A DNA stretch of 64,000 nt from an uncultured Clostridia bacterium. Lineage in GTDB: Bacteria; Bacillota; Clostridia; Oscillospirales; Oscillospiraceae. The position numbers and the translations under genes were made by a program. The stretch is taken from positions 1-64,000 of the forward strand of contig CAMWFH010000005.1 of assembly GCA_947173485.1 (NCBI GenBank), in the 5' to 3' direction. The notes under the pieces are model-generated. The model saw only the letters and a program-made list of their open reading frames with translations. It had not been told where the DNA came from and ran no database searches. Below, piece by piece: positions 17,096 to 25,231 of the stretch (position 1 is the stretch's first letter; every line of letters begins with the position of its first letter).

Positions 17096-18646
17096 TCACC
17101 GCACAAGGAAGAACCCCGCGCTCTCCCCCGGCACACGGAGGACGCCCTGTTCAAACTGTACCGCCCGTCCAAGGGTGTAGACCGGTCTCCCCAGCACATA
17201 GGGGCAGGGGCACACCGCCTCGGCCTGGGAGGGATTCAGCACGACCAGCACCCGCTCCTCCCCCTTGGTGCGCAGATAGACCAACGGATACTGCTTTGGC
17301 GCGCAGTATACGAACTCGATCGTCCCCGTGGCACACAGCGCCGGATGCGCCCTGCGCACCTTGATCAGCGCCTGCACCTCGCGCCAGAGGGAGCCATCCC
17401 TCTCCATCTGGTCCGCCGCCGTCGGCGCGTCCACAGACGTATCCTGCTGGGTATAGAGCCGGCTGGCCGGCGCGGTGGAGAACCCATAGTTTTTCCCATG
17501 GTCCCACTGCATCGGTGTCCTGGCCCCGGTCCGGTCGTAGCCGCCCTCCACGCTGGCCAGGGACAGATGGCGCATACTGATCTCATCCCCGTAATAGAGG
17601 AAGGGAGCGCCTGGCATCGACAGCAGGAACGCATAGGCCAGCTTCAGCTCCTCCTCATCCAGGAATGCGCGGATACGCCGCATATCGTGGTTGCCGGAGG
17701 GGATGCAGATCAGCCCTTTTCCGTTCGTCAGGCGGTCGTTCTTCTGGTAGGTCGTTACAAAGGCGTGAGCATCCCCTTTGCCCTCCCGGCTGAAGTAGGG
17801 GTGCGCGCAGCGGAAGAGGTCCAGATAGTGGGAGGGGCCAAAGTGGAGCAGGAAGTCCATGTGGAAACCGCCGCGAATCGACTTATCCGGCTCGCCCCAC
17901 TCGGAGATCAGGACCGCCTCGGGGAACTGCTGGTCCAGGAAACGCCGCATATCCTGCCACAGCTTGACCGTCTCCTCCCCATCCGGGTCGTTCTTGACTA
18001 GGGAGCCGGCCATGTCCACCCGGAAGCCGTCACACCCCTTGGACAGCCAGAAGGCCATGACATCCTTCATAGCCTGCCGGGTCGCCAGGGCCTCGGGGGA
18101 ATCCACCCGGCTCTGCCAGGGGGCGGTGGGCTGGGCAAAGCCGTAGTTCAATGCCGGCTGATTGGAGAAAAAATTCACCGCCACACAGCCGTCCCGGGGA
18201 TAGAGCCCCCGCAGGGAGCCGGTGATATTGCCGTGGCCCGCCACATCCGTCCAAATGCTGTCGCTCCAGATATACCGGCCGGACAGGGCATTCGCCTCTG
18301 CCTTGCAGGACTCCTGGAACCAGGGGTGCTGTATGGAGGTGTGGCCCGGCACCAGGTCCAAAAGTACCCGCATCCCCCGGCGGTGCGCCTGGGCGAACAG
18401 CTCCTCCAAGTCCTGGTTTGTGCCGTAACGGGGGGCTACCTGGCAGTAGTCCGCCACATCATAGCCCGCGTCACCAAAGGGGGAGCAGAAGCAGGGATCG
18501 AGCCAGAGGGCGTTGCAGCCCAGCTCCTGTATATAGTCCAGCTTTGAAAGGATACCTGGGATATCTCCGATCCCATCCCCGTTGCTGTCGCAAAAACTCT
18601 GGGGATAGATCTGATAAAAAACGCTTTTGTCCAGCCAGTCCTCCAT
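17096..18646 (-). CDS. GH13 alpha-glucosidase-like enzyme (oligo-1,6-glucosidase/trehalose synthase group)
   Basis: The 516-aa cytoplasmic GH13 enzyme (no signal peptide) has its catalytic nucleophile Asp211 in GFRVDMAG, the acid/base Glu249 in ISEWGEP and the third Asp321 in GNHDMRR. The N-terminal YQIYPQSFCDSNGDGIGDIPG is typical of the GH13 group acting on short alpha-glucosides. It probably hydrolyses imported oligosaccharides; trehalose synthase-like activity cannot be excluded. AAGGAGG lies 7 nt before the ATG at 18646; upstream in-frame codons are AT-rich and non-coding in character. An ATACGA-GA-TCGTAT palindrome just upstream may be its operator. Confidence 0.9.
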   Translation of the reverse strand: MEDWLDKSVFYQIYPQSFCDSNGDGIGDIPGILSKLDYIQELGCNALWLDPCFCSPFGDAGYDVADYCQVAPRYGTNQDLEELFAQAHRRGMRVLLDLVPGHTSIQHPWFQESCKAEANALSGRYIWSDSIWTDVAGHGNITGSLRGLYPRDGCVAVNFFSNQPALNYGFAQPTAPWQSRVDSPEALATRQAMKDVMAFWLSKGCDGFRVDMAGSLVKNDPDGEETVKLWQDMRRFLDQQFPEAVLISEWGEPDKSIRGGFHMDFLLHFGPSHYLDLFRCAHPYFSREGKGDAHAFVTTYQKNDRLTNGKGLICIPSGNHDMRRIRAFLDEEELKLAYAFLLSMPGAPFLYYGDEISMRHLSLASVEGGYDRTGARTPMQWDHGKNYGFSTAPASRLYTQQDTSVDAPTAADQMERDGSLWREVQALIKVRRAHPALCATGTIEFVYCAPKQYPLVYLRTKGEERVLVVLNPSQAEAVCPCPYVLGRPVYTLGRAVQFEQGVLRVPGESAGFFLVR

Positions 18647-18667
18647 AGAGCATCCTCCTTTTATCAT

Positions 18668-18681
18668 ATACGAGATCGTAT
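18668..18681. promoter_or_regulatory. Palindromic operator candidate upstream of the GH13 gene
   Basis: ATACGA-GA-TCGTAT is a perfect 6-2-6 palindrome about 20 bp upstream of the GH13 start, in the divergent region shared with the antitoxin gene. Confidence 0.35.
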
Positions 18682-18698
18682 TTTTTCTGTGCGGGATA

Positions 18699-18727
18699 TT
18701 GAAATTTGGGTGCAAAGCATATATTAT
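18699..18727 (+). promoter_or_regulatory. Promoter of the Phd-like antitoxin gene
   Basis: TTGAAA-N17-TATTAT lies about 55 bp upstream of the antitoxin start. Confidence 0.45.
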
Positions 18728-18782
18728 TGATATTAAAGTAAAGCAGATAAGCTTGACCAACTAGCTGAGGAGGTGTTTTGAT

Positions 18783-19025
18783 ATGCAGGTGAACATCCTA
18801 GAGGCAAAGACGAATCTGTCCAGGCTCATACGGCTGATCGAAACAGGCCAGGAGGAGCAGATCATCATCGCCAGGTATGGGAAGCCTGTTGTAAAAATGA
18901 CGGTCTATAATGATGTTCCGGTGTCTAAGCGAATTGGTGTCGCGAAGGGCAGGCTCCAGTTTCCCGCCGACCTGGACAGATACAACGATGAGGCCGCCGT
19001 GCTATTGGGAGGCGGCACACTGTAA
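18783..19025 (+). CDS. Phd/YefM-type antitoxin, apparently orphan
   Basis: The 80-aa protein begins MQVNILEAKTNLSRLIRLIETG and continues IIIARYGKPVVKM, the N-terminal DNA-binding pattern of Phd/YefM antitoxins. The C-terminus (ADLDRYNDEAAVLLGGG) resembles the tail that normally inhibits a PIN or RelE toxin. No toxin frame follows: the next 50 bp run into a terminator, and then comes a gene fragment. A GAGGAGG site precedes the ATG. It either lost its toxin or acts in trans. Confidence 0.88.
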   Translation: MQVNILEAKTNLSRLIRLIETGQEEQIIIARYGKPVVKMTVYNDVPVSKRIGVAKGRLQFPADLDRYNDEAAVLLGGGTL

Positions 19026-19073
19026 ATCTGTGCCTATACGATAAGAAATGTATCATCCCAGTATGACTGCGGC

Positions 19074-19122
19074 AAAGGGGCTGGTATCGAAGGGCCCGCA
19101 AGGACCGGCCAGCCCCTTTTCT
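19074..19122 (+). terminator. Terminator after the antitoxin gene
   Basis: AAAGGGGCTGG pairs with CCAGCCCCTTTT around a longer loop that holds a smaller GGGCC/GGCC pairing; a T-run follows. Confidence 0.75.
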
Positions 19123-19255
19123 TGATGCCCTCATCATACCACAGACCGTCCCGGTTTTCAAGGATGATCGGGCCAGATCTCACAGAGTGTATGTGTCAAG
19201 AGATAATTGGCAAAAGCCTGAGCGATGTGAAGCAGGCCAATGTAGAAGCATGATC

Positions 19256-19471
19256 ATCGGTCCCGGCTACGCCCAGCCCAGCCCGGAGGGGAACGAGGCG
19301 GTCCGCCGCATGGCCCGGCTGGAGGGGATCCTGGTGGACCCGGTCTACACCGGGAAAGCCCTGGCGGGCTTCTTCCAGATGCTGGAGGAGGGCTGCTTCC
19401 CCGGAGACGGCCCCATCCTCTTTGTCCATACCGGCGGCGCGGGGGCCCTGTTCGCCGTGGAGATGCCGTAA
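19256..19471 (+). pseudogene. Duplicated 3' fragment of the D-cysteine desulfhydrase gene
   Basis: These 216 bp are a near-exact copy of 16763-16977. They encode the last 71 residues of the desulfhydrase with four changes (such as RLARLE to RMARLE, QLLEEGY to QMLEEGC). The frame is intact to the same VEMP stop, but the PLP-lysine half is absent. The upstream sequence is unrelated, so the fragment cannot make an active enzyme. It marks a recombination or segmental-duplication junction. Confidence 0.9.
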
Positions 19472-19479
19472 AATAGATG
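19464..19479 (+). repeat. Left copy of a 16-bp direct repeat
   Basis: TGCCGTAAAATAGATG, spanning the end of the duplicated fragment. The exact copy is at 24914-24929, just past the broken TauE/SafE gene. Confidence 0.6.
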
Positions 19480-19496
19480 CAGGCACGGCGCCCTGG

Positions 19497-19535
19497 ACAA
19501 GGCCCTGGAACGATCTTGCCGTTCCAGGGCCTTGT
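19497..19535. terminator. 16-bp perfect hairpin
   Basis: ACAAGGCCCTGGAACG is mirrored exactly around a 7-nt loop; TTTG follows. It is the first of two tandem hairpins between convergent units. Confidence 0.65.
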
Positions 19536-19557
19536 TTGTCAGCAGCTCATAGCACGA

Positions 19558-19596
19558 GTCAAGTCCAGCTGGCCGAAAAGGCCAGCTGGACTTGAC
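19558..19596. terminator. 17-bp perfect hairpin
   Basis: GTCAAGTCCAGCTGGCC is mirrored exactly around GAAAA, directly beyond the 3' end of the SLH pseudogene. Confidence 0.65.
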
Positions 19597-19606
19597 ATAT
19601 AGCAGA

Positions 19607-21642
19607 TCAGCCTCTGCTGCGATACAAAAATGTTACGATCTGGGCTCGGGTACAGGCTGCGTCAGGGCTGAAGGCCGCCGCGCCCGTGCCGGTGGTGATC
19701 TTCTGGGTCACGGCCCACTGGACTGCGTCAGCGTAGTAAGCATCCGAGGCCACGTCCACAAAGGGCGCTTCCCCGCTCACCGCCGGAGAGCCGGCTGCCC
19801 GATACAGGAAAACGACAGCCTGTGCGCGTGTTACGACAGCATCGGGGTGAAGGTCCCCGCGCCGGTGCCGGAGGTGATGCCCTGCTCCGCTGCCCACTGT
19901 ACGGCTTTGCGGTAATAGGCATCGGACGGGACATCCGTAAAGGGAGCTCCGCTGCCATCCGGCTCCGGGGAGCCGGCCGCCCGCCACAGGAATGTGACCA
20001 TCTGCGCCCGAGTGCAGGAGGAATCCGGGCTGAACGTTGTGGAAGAGGTCCCCTTGGTGATCTTTTCTGCCACGGCCCACTTTACGGCATCGTGATAGTA
20101 TGCGCCGGGCTGGACATCGGAGAACACGTTCACCTGGTCATAGCCGATGAAGTACAGAGAGAAATGGCCAGCGGTAAAGATGACCGACTCGGTCCGCACG
20201 TCATACATGGTCTCGCAGGGATGGATATTGCCGTCGTTGTCCAGGTAGTAGACCACGATCCCGGCCGGCTTCTGGCCCTGCGCCAGCTTGTGGGGCAGAG
20301 ACACGGTGGCATAGCCGCCGCCAAAGTCGGTGATAGCCTTTCCGCCGCTCCGCAGGGTCAGGTCGAACACGGGAGCGCTGCCAACAGTCTCGCGCTGGCG
20401 GCTGTTGAGCTCGGAGGAGGCAGCCGGGGCCACGGTCAGAGAGATCCGGCCGGACGCCTGCTTTTGGATCTCGTCCAGGGCGGCCGCATCGAAGGACACC
20501 TCGCCGGTGGAGAGCTTGATCGTGAGGCCCTTCGTGTCGTTGGCGGCGTCATTGGCGGCCTTGGCGATCTCCCGGAAGGTGTCGTTGGGGAGGTCGACCG
20601 TGCGGATGGTCTTGTTCAGGCCGGAGAGATCGATCTCTACCATGCCGGTCTTCACATCGCTGCCAGCGACCGCATCGAGCTGCGTCAAGTCGATCTTGCT
20701 GATGGTAGCTGTGGTGCCGGATACGGTGGCGCTGACCTGGACGGAGTTTTTGTCCCCTGAGACAGGGACAGAGACAGTGGAGGAGCCGCCGCCGGAAGAA
20801 CTGCTGCCGGAAGAACTGCTGCCGGAGGAGCCGCTGCCGGTGGCCGGGATCGCCTGGCTTTCTGTCAGCAGGACGCTGCAGTCGGCGCAGTAGGTGTCGC
20901 CGGTGTAGCCCGGCTGGGAGGCGGAGGCCGGGTAGGCGCCCCGGACCTCGGTATTGCCGGTGTGGTTGTCCGGGTCAAGAGCCCCGTAGTGCTTGTGGCA
21001 GACAGTACACTCCGCGCCAAGGACACAGTTGGCCGTTCCGCCGGTGTGTTCGTGGTCCAGAGCCTCCGCGGCGCCGATGTCCGGCTTTGCGCCCTGGGCA
21101 TTGGGGTTCCCGAAGAAGTCGGAGGCGTAGTCCACGCCGCTGACCCGGGGGAAGTTCTCGCCCATGGCGTATTTCAGGGATTTTTCGCCCTTGCCATAGT
21201 GCAGGGTCTCCAGCGAGTTGGGAGACAGGGCGCGTCCGTCGAACACCTCGAAGCCCTCGCCGCCGAAGTGCTCGATGGCCTCGGCCAGGGTGATGCCCTG
21301 GTCGATCATGGGGGAGCCCGCCTTGAGCTGATAGCCGGCCAGCGCATCGGACTTCCCATTCACCGGGACCTTGGTGTCGTTGACCTCCGGCCCGGAGCCG
21401 GCGTTTACCAGCACATCTGCAACATCAGGAGCGGTGATAGCCTTGGTCTCCTCCGTCGGGGCGCTGAGACCCACATAGCCGTTGTTGTAGAGCTTGGCAT
21501 GACCCGGAAGTTTCGCGGCTTCATCGCCGCCATAAGTCGTCTGGCCCTGGGGGTAGATGAACAGGTTGTTGAACGCATAGAAATCGTTCACACCCCGGCC
21601 AACGCCGGTGTTGGACAGGAAGAAGATGCCTCTGCTTACCAC
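19607..21642 (-). pseudogene. 5'-truncated, frameshifted SLH-domain surface protein gene
   Basis: The N-terminal end lies in the middle of a right-handed beta-helix (GIFFLSNTGVGRGVNDFYAFNNLFIYPQG) with no signal peptide, start or ribosome site. The 5' half is therefore missing, cut just before nagA. Next come a paired-Cys module (CVLGAECTVCHKHYG), a Ser/Gly linker and a beta-sandwich. Two SLH motifs with DVPSDAYYRKAVQWAAEQGITSG-type repeats follow. Near 19845 one base is missing in the CCCCG-ATGCTG stretch; the frame then continues as VVTRAQAVVFLYRAAGSP through the last SLH repeat to 19607. It was once anchored to wall polymers. The frameshift could be an assembly error; the 5' truncation could not. 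Confidence 0.85.
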
Positions 21643-21667
21643 AGTGCTTGAATAAAAGGAGGGCGTT

Positions 21668-22813
21668 ATGGGTCCATACTATATCACCAACGGCCAGGTC
21701 TATGTGGACCGCCGGTTTCAAACTGGGACCATAAGGATGGCGGATGGCAAGATACAGTTGCTGCCGCCGGACGCGCCGGTATCCGGCCCCTCCTATGACG
21801 CCAAAGGGAAAAAAGTGGTCCCCGGCTTTCTGAATATCCATACTCACGGCGCGGTGGGGGTAGATGTCAACGGCGCTTCACCGGAGGACCTGGAAAAGAT
21901 AGCGAAGTTTTTTGCTGGGAACGGCACGACCGCCTTTCTGGCCTCCATCTTGACAGACAGCGGGGAACAGACTGGCTGGTGTATCGACCAGTGCAGGGCT
22001 TTCCAGCGTCGGGAACAGGCAGGCGCGGAACTGCTGGGCGTCCATATGGAGGGGCCCTTTCTGGCCTCTGCCTATAAGGGAGCCATGCCGGAGCATCTGC
22101 TGCGCCGGGGAGACCCCGCCTTTTTGCGGGAATGTCAGGAGCGGGCTGAGGGGTCTATCCGGTATTTGACGGTCTCCCCGGAGGTAGAGGGCGTGCTGGA
22201 CCTGATCCCTGCGGCCGCGGAGCTGGGCATCGTCGCCGCTATCGGTCACTCTGGAGCGGACTATGAGACCTCCATGGCCGCTATCGCCGCCGGGGCCAAA
22301 GCCGCTACCCACACCTTTAATGCCATGCAGCTGCTCCACCAGCACCGGCCCGCCATTCTGGGAGCTGTACTGGAGAGCGACGTGTACTGCGAGGCTGTCT
22401 GCGATGGGCGGCATCTCCATCCAGGGATCGTACGGTTGTTGCTGAAGACTAAGGGGCTGGACCGGGTGGTGGCCATCACCGATTCCATCATGGCCGCCGG
22501 ACTGCCTGACGGCCAATATCATCTGGGAGTCAACGAGGTAGTGGTAGAGGCGGGAGATGCCAAGCTGGCTTCTGACGGCACCCGAGCGGGCAGCACCTTG
22601 ACCCAGGATACTGCTTTGCGAAATCTGCTTGCCTGGACAGGTATGCCTCTGGAGGATATCCTTCCTTTGCTGACAGAAAATCCCGCTCGGCTCATCGGCG
22701 TTTTTGACCGGAAGGGTTCTATTGCTGACGGGAAGGATGCAGACCTGGTGGTGTTGAATGAGGAGAATCAAGTGGAGAGCGTTTTTGTGAAGGGGCGGCT
22801 GTTTGTCCGCTGA
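21668..22813 (+). CDS. nagA: N-acetylglucosamine-6-phosphate deacetylase
   Basis: This 381-aa amidohydrolase converts GlcNAc-6-phosphate to glucosamine-6-phosphate and acetate. Metal and substrate motifs are visible: PGFLNIHTHGAVG near residue 57, GVHMEGPFLA (metal Glu), AIGHSGADYE, THTFNAMQLL and the catalytic Asp in ITDSIMAAG. Length is normal. An AAGGAGG site precedes the ATG. It is followed at once by a ROK-type regulator that probably senses an amino-sugar phosphate. No nagB or transporter is adjacent, so the pathway is completed elsewhere. Codons are slightly less GC-biased than in the flanking core genes. Confidence 0.95.
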   Translation: MGPYYITNGQVYVDRRFQTGTIRMADGKIQLLPPDAPVSGPSYDAKGKKVVPGFLNIHTHGAVGVDVNGASPEDLEKIAKFFAGNGTTAFLASILTDSGEQTGWCIDQCRAFQRREQAGAELLGVHMEGPFLASAYKGAMPEHLLRRGDPAFLRECQERAEGSIRYLTVSPEVEGVLDLIPAAAELGIVAAIGHSGADYETSMAAIAAGAKAATHTFNAMQLLHQHRPAILGAVLESDVYCEAVCDGRHLHPGIVRLLLKTKGLDRVVAITDSIMAAGLPDGQYHLGVNEVVVEAGDAKLASDGTRAGSTLTQDTALRNLLAWTGMPLEDILPLLTENPARLIGVFDRKGSIADGKDADLVVLNEENQVESVFVKGRLFVR

Positions 22814-22878
22814 GTGCCTGCTATCCTGTTTCGTATTTAAGAACTGGAATCATATCATTGGACAAGAAGGATGTTGAA

Positions 22879-24105
22879 ATGGAATTCGGAGCAAGAAGAC
22901 ATCTGCCGCGGAGCAAGATGACCAGCCAAGCTGCTATTTTGTGCGCAATCTATCACTTTGGTCCGGTCAAGCGGTCCCAGATAGCGGAATATTTGGGACT
23001 GACGATGCCCACCATCACCACAAACGTCAATGATATGATGACCTGTGGGATCGTCCGGGAGACCGGCCTGACCGCCCCCCAGCCGGGATATTCGGGGCGC
23101 AGAGCGCGCCCGGTGGACATCGTACCGGAGTCGCGGCACTTTATCGGCATCGAGATGCAGGGGACCCGGTGGGCCATCTGCCTGTTGGACTTCCGTGGCA
23201 AGGCGGTGTATGCCCGGAACGGGGAAAGCCTGCATCAGGATCATTCTGAGAACATCAAATTCGTCTGTCAAATGATTCAGTGTGCAGTCTCTGCGTGCGG
23301 TATGAGTCTGGAAGATATCACCGGAATCGGGATATGCACGCCGGGCCTTGTCAACCGAACGCAGGGGATCTTGGAGATGCGGGTCGGCTGCAATTGGTCC
23401 AATAAGGATATCCGCCGTGATATCGCCGCCCTGTCCGGTTATGCTGGCCCGATCAGCGTAGAAAACAACGCCTGTGCCCGCGCCTATGGGGTGCAGCTGT
23501 TCCAGCCGGAGCTTCTGACCGAGGGCCGCAGCTTTGCGTATTTGTTCATCTCAGACGGTATCGCTTGTCCCCTGATGCCGGTCACGGCCAACCCTGTTGC
23601 CTCTGTTGTTGGAATGGGGGAACTGGGACACATGATCATGGATCCCGAGGGACCTCTTTGCCGGTGCGGGAACCGGGGCTGTCTGGAGGCATATTCCAGC
23701 GATTGGGCAGTCCTGACACGCTGCAAGCAGGCGTTGGAACAGGGGAAAGCGCCGATCCTACGGGAACTGTGCGGCGAGCAGCGGCTTTCTATGGAAACGA
23801 TCATCGCGGCACAGGACGCTGGAGACCGTGATGTGGACCAGATCCTTCGGCAGGCGATGTATGTACTCGGGCTCGCGGTCGTCAATATCAACAATTTTGC
23901 TGGGCCTAGTTTGATGACGATCGAGGGAAAGCTTTTCCGAAACAAGGCCAATCAGGATATACTTTTGGATGTGGTCCAGCAAAATCTTTGCAGTGTCATA
24001 CGTTCTCACACGGAGCTTGTCTTTGTGGAGCCGAACCATCTGAGCGGCGCGAAGGGGGCGGCTGCCCTGTCGATCTTCCGGGCTCTGGAAACATATGACC
24101 CGTGA
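22879..24105 (+). CDS. ROK-family transcriptional repressor (NagC/XylR type)
   Basis: The 408-aa protein has an N-terminal winged helix (GPVKRSQIAEYLGLTMPTIT, about residues 35-54). The ROK sugar-binding domain carries IGICTPGLVN, ENNACARAYG and GELGHMIMDPEGP, plus the zinc motif CRCGNRGCLE. It probably represses nagA and related genes until an amino sugar derivative binds. The frame extends to a TTG at 22858, but an AAGGATG site lies about 6 nt before the ATG at 22879. It starts 65 bp after nagA, with no terminator between. Confidence 0.9.
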   Translation: MEFGARRHLPRSKMTSQAAILCAIYHFGPVKRSQIAEYLGLTMPTITTNVNDMMTCGIVRETGLTAPQPGYSGRRARPVDIVPESRHFIGIEMQGTRWAICLLDFRGKAVYARNGESLHQDHSENIKFVCQMIQCAVSACGMSLEDITGIGICTPGLVNRTQGILEMRVGCNWSNKDIRRDIAALSGYAGPISVENNACARAYGVQLFQPELLTEGRSFAYLFISDGIACPLMPVTANPVASVVGMGELGHMIMDPEGPLCRCGNRGCLEAYSSDWAVLTRCKQALEQGKAPILRELCGEQRLSMETIIAAQDAGDRDVDQILRQAMYVLGLAVVNINNFAGPSLMTIEGKLFRNKANQDILLDVVQQNLCSVIRSHTELVFVEPNHLSGAKGAAALSIFRALETYDP

Positions 24106-24126
24106 CCGCAGAGGAGTGGCCATGAT

Positions 24127-24893
24127 ATGCTTATATTTTTCTTAGTGAGCCTATCTGCCAGTGTCGTGGGAGCGATCTGCGGCATTGGCGGCGGCGTGAT
24201 CATCAAACCGGTCCTGGATGTGTTCCATCTGGAATCCGTATCGACCATCAGTTTCCTCTCCAGCTGTACGGTGCTGTCTATGAGCTGCTACAGTGTAGGT
24301 AAGTCTATGCTGGCCAGAGAGCGGCAGGTGTCGCTGCGTACAGGGACGCCTTTGGCCCTGGGCGCGGCAGCAGGAGGTCTGGTGGGGAATGCCCTGTTCG
24401 CCTATGTTAAGGGGATGTACCAGGATCCAGATACCGTTGGCGCTGTTCAAGCCATATGCCTGGCGGTGGTCACGCTGGGCACCTTGCTTTACACTGTGAA
24501 CAAGGGCCGGATCCATACATATTCTGTCCAGAATAAGGCGCTGTGTGTTGCGATCGGATCAGGTCTGGGCTGTATGTCCAGTTTCCTGGGGATAGGCGGC
24601 GGGCCGATCAATTTGATCGTTTTGTACTTTTTTTCAGCATGAATACCAAAACAGCCTCTATATCATCCTCTTCAGTCAGCTGGCCAGTGTGTCGGCTACG
24701 ATCCTGGCCGGCAATATCCCCTCCTTCCGTTGGAGCATACTTGCTTTAATGGTATCAGGCGGTATCGGCGGCGATCGTGGGCCGTATCCTGAATCGCAGG
24801 ATCGACGATCGGGCTGTAGAGCGCTTGTTCATTGCCTTGATGGCCGTCATCATTGCCATAAGCCTGTTTAATGCTTGGCGGTATGGGACCTAG
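24127..24893 (+). pseudogene. Frameshifted TauE/SafE-family anion exporter gene
   Basis: The intact first frame (24127-24642) encodes about 171 residues of a TauE/SafE permease: GAICGIGGGVIIKPVLD, LGAAAGGLVGNALF and the second half-motif LGIGGGPINLIVLYF. At 24628-24634 a seven-T run appears one T short, switching frame before FFSMNTKTA. A second indel lies near 24655 (SLYIILFSQLAS continues in another frame), and a third near 24765 precedes VGRILNRRIDDRAVERLF. With three frame breaks it is very likely dead. It followed the ROK gene with 21-bp spacing, so it may once have been in the nag operon. Confidence 0.85.
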
Positions 24894-24913
24894 GGCTTAT
24901 TTACAAAGATCGG

Positions 24914-24929
24914 TGCCGTAAAATAGATG
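24914..24929 (+). repeat. Right copy of a 16-bp direct repeat
   Basis: TGCCGTAAAATAGATG, identical to 19464-19479. It lies 20 bp past the end of the TauE/SafE pseudogene. Confidence 0.6.
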
Positions 24930-24967
24930 GATATGAAAAGGCTGCAAAAAGGCTCCCCTTAAGGAAG

Positions 24968-25008
24968 CAGAAGCAGCTGCCTGGAAAAGAGGCAGTCGCT
25001 TCTGTTTT
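24968..25008 (+). terminator. Terminator ending the nagA-ROK block
   Basis: CAGAAGC...CTGCCT pairs with AGGCAG...GCTTCTG (15 positions, one mismatch), then TTTT. It lies in the 338-bp non-coding stretch 24894-25231, which otherwise holds only the direct repeat and the feoAB promoter. Confidence 0.8.
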
Positions 25009-25137
25009 GTTATGCTTTTCAGTCCCGCAAAACTCGCGGAGACTTTCTGTTTTTGCTATGGGCTTTTATTTGCAGGACTTCTTTGATGAGGAAGGATAAA
25101 AAAGACGTTGACTGAAGCATACGAGAGGACATCCCCC

Positions 25138-25166
25138 TTGACAAATCCGTCTGGTTTGGCTACTAT
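25138..25166 (+). promoter_or_regulatory. Promoter of the feoAB fusion gene
   Basis: TTGACA-N17-TACTAT, about 65 bp upstream of the start. A Fur box was not clearly seen. Confidence 0.65.
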
Positions 25167-25231
25167 GTCACCTGAACGATAGCCTGTCCAGAGCCGCTGC
25201 CGGCGGGTGGACGAGCTGGGAAGGGAGGAGC

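Noticed and set aside
24875..25099. 74-codon plus-strand frame between the TauE/SafE pseudogene and feoAB
   Set aside because: It runs through a terminator hairpin and has no ribosome site.
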